Both the position numbers and the translations under genes were made by a program. This document shows positions 42,589 to 43,256 of a DNA stretch of 43,256 nucleotides, piece by piece. The DNA comes from Hyphomicrobiales bacterium (lineage in GTDB: Bacteria; Pseudomonadota; Alphaproteobacteria; Rhizobiales; Aestuariivirgaceae): assembly GCA_025359265.1 (NCBI GenBank), contig JANYHB010000060.1, positions 1 to 43,256 on the forward strand, read 5' to 3'. Below the pieces are notes generated by a model. The model did no database searches, had not been told where the DNA came from, and saw only the letters and a program-made list of their open reading frames with translations. The first letter of the stretch is position 1. Each line of letters opens with the position of its first letter.

Positions 42589-43256
42589 ATGGACACTAAA
42601 TTGATGACACGTTTTAAAGCCATGGCTTCAGTTGTATTTTTCGCCGGCCCGCTTTCGGTTGCCGCACATGGCGCACAAACTTGGGATATGCCAACCGCTT
42701 ATCCGGCAAGCAATTTCCAGACGGTGAACGCGCAAGAATTCGGTGCTTGTGTGGCAGATGGCACCAAGGGCGAGATCAATATCGTGCTGCACCCCAATGG
42801 TTCATTGTTCAAGGGCAATGACATCAAACGCGCCGTGCAAACCGGAACCGCGCAAATTGGTGAAAGGCTGTTATCATCGCATGAAAATGAAAATGCGATT
42901 TTTGGCACAGATTCAATTCCATTCATTGCCACGTCTTACGACGATTCCATCAAATTATATCATGCTGCACGCCCTGAGTTGGACAAAGTGCTGGCTGAGC
43001 AAGGCCTGAAATTGCTGTATTCGGTGCCTTGGCCGCCGCAAGGCCTGTATTTCAAAAAACCTGTCAATTCCGTTGCCGACATGGCCGGCATCAAGGTGCG
43101 CTCTTACAATAAATCAACGGCGCGCCTGGCAGAGCTTACCGGCATGGCACCCGTTTCAATTGAAGCCGCGGAAATCAGCCAAGCCATGGCAGCCGGTGTT
43201 ATTGCCTCTCTCATCACATCTTCAGTGACCGGCAAAGACAGCAAAGTGTGGGAACA
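42589..43256 (+). CDS. TRAP-type transporter substrate-binding protein (DctP family), partial
   Basis: The frame starts near 42589 (or ATG 42604) and runs off the right edge, giving 222 residues. A signal peptide (FKAMASVVFFAGPLSVAAHG) is followed by WDMPTAYPASNFQTVNAQEF. Then come the DctP hallmarks: IVLHPNGSLFKGNDIKRAVQ, TGTAQIGE, a Tyr-rich segment with LYHAARPELDKVLAEQGLKL, GIKVRSYNKSTARLAELTGM and AEISQAMAAGVI. These proteins bind organic acids or related solutes in the periplasm for sodium-driven uptake. The membrane subunits would be further right. No clear ribosome-binding site precedes either start. Confidence 0.88.
   Translation, partial: MDTKLMTRFKAMASVVFFAGPLSVAAHGAQTWDMPTAYPASNFQTVNAQEFGACVADGTKGEINIVLHPNGSLFKGNDIKRAVQTGTAQIGERLLSSHENENAIFGTDSIPFIATSYDDSIKLYHAARPELDKVLAEQGLKLLYSVPWPPQGLYFKKPVNSVADMAGIKVRSYNKSTARLAELTGMAPVSIEAAEISQAMAAGVIASLITSSVTGKDSKVWE

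Overview
The window looks like chromosome from an alphaproteobacterium, most likely of the Hyphomicrobiales (Rhizobiales) type. The signs are a tRNA-His that lacks G-1 and carries A73, a short HisG that needs HisZ, a RutR-type regulator of pyrimidine catabolism, a soluble DivJ/PleC/PdhS-like histidine kinase, and three different families of palindromic intergenic repeats of kinds common in this group. Base composition is moderate in GC, with locally AT-rich patches. Most genes are on the minus strand.

Layout. 1-1550: a small detoxification operon (TetR regulator, glutathione S-transferase, VOC protein; minus strand) whose GST reading frame is broken by one in-frame TGA at an apparent Trp codon. 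1867-6305: a two-gene RND efflux system (plus strand), ending one base from a convergent lytic transglycosylase gene. 7624-7970: remains of a SulP anion transporter. 8205-11586: the overlapping hisS-hisZ-hisG genes. 11737-14313: an overlapping trio encoding an alpha-hydroxy-acid dehydrogenase, an uncharacterised Cys/His-containing protein and a FAH-family enzyme. 14341-25927: a surface-fibre locus with a 330-residue DUF11 protein, a giant DUF11 protein of about 2350 residues (three ~389-residue super-repeats, an SdrD_B-like module and a degenerate OmpA-like tail) and a translationally coupled outer-membrane barrel protein of 1164 residues. A 78-codon ORF and a perfect CtrA-type box lie upstream. 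26672-28156: a Dabb-family protein, a repeat element and an AT-rich orphan gene with PD-(D/E)XK-like residues.

28170-34113 is a pyrimidine-type catabolism and uptake unit: a NitT/NMT1-type ABC transporter (ATPase, two permeases, binding protein) followed by dihydropyrimidinase, divergent from a RutR-like regulator. The intergenic space holds a near-perfect match to the RutR operator. 34147-34699 is a MazE/MazF-type toxin-antitoxin pair with a 28-bp palindrome abutting the antitoxin start. 34728-37565 carries puuE-type allantoinase, 6-phosphogluconate dehydrogenase and moaE. 37611-40076 is the PAS-containing soluble histidine kinase, followed by tRNA-His, a secreted NTF2-like protein, a secreted hypothetical protein, a 4'-phosphopantetheinyl transferase and the start of a TRAP-type binding protein that runs off the right edge.

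The strongest candidate for an under-described system is the DUF11 fibre/barrel locus with its shared N-terminal motif, super-repeats and possible cell-cycle control. The best-supported regulatory inference is the RutR operator controlling the ABC transporter-dihydropyrimidinase operon. All family assignments come from reading motifs by eye; no database search was run.
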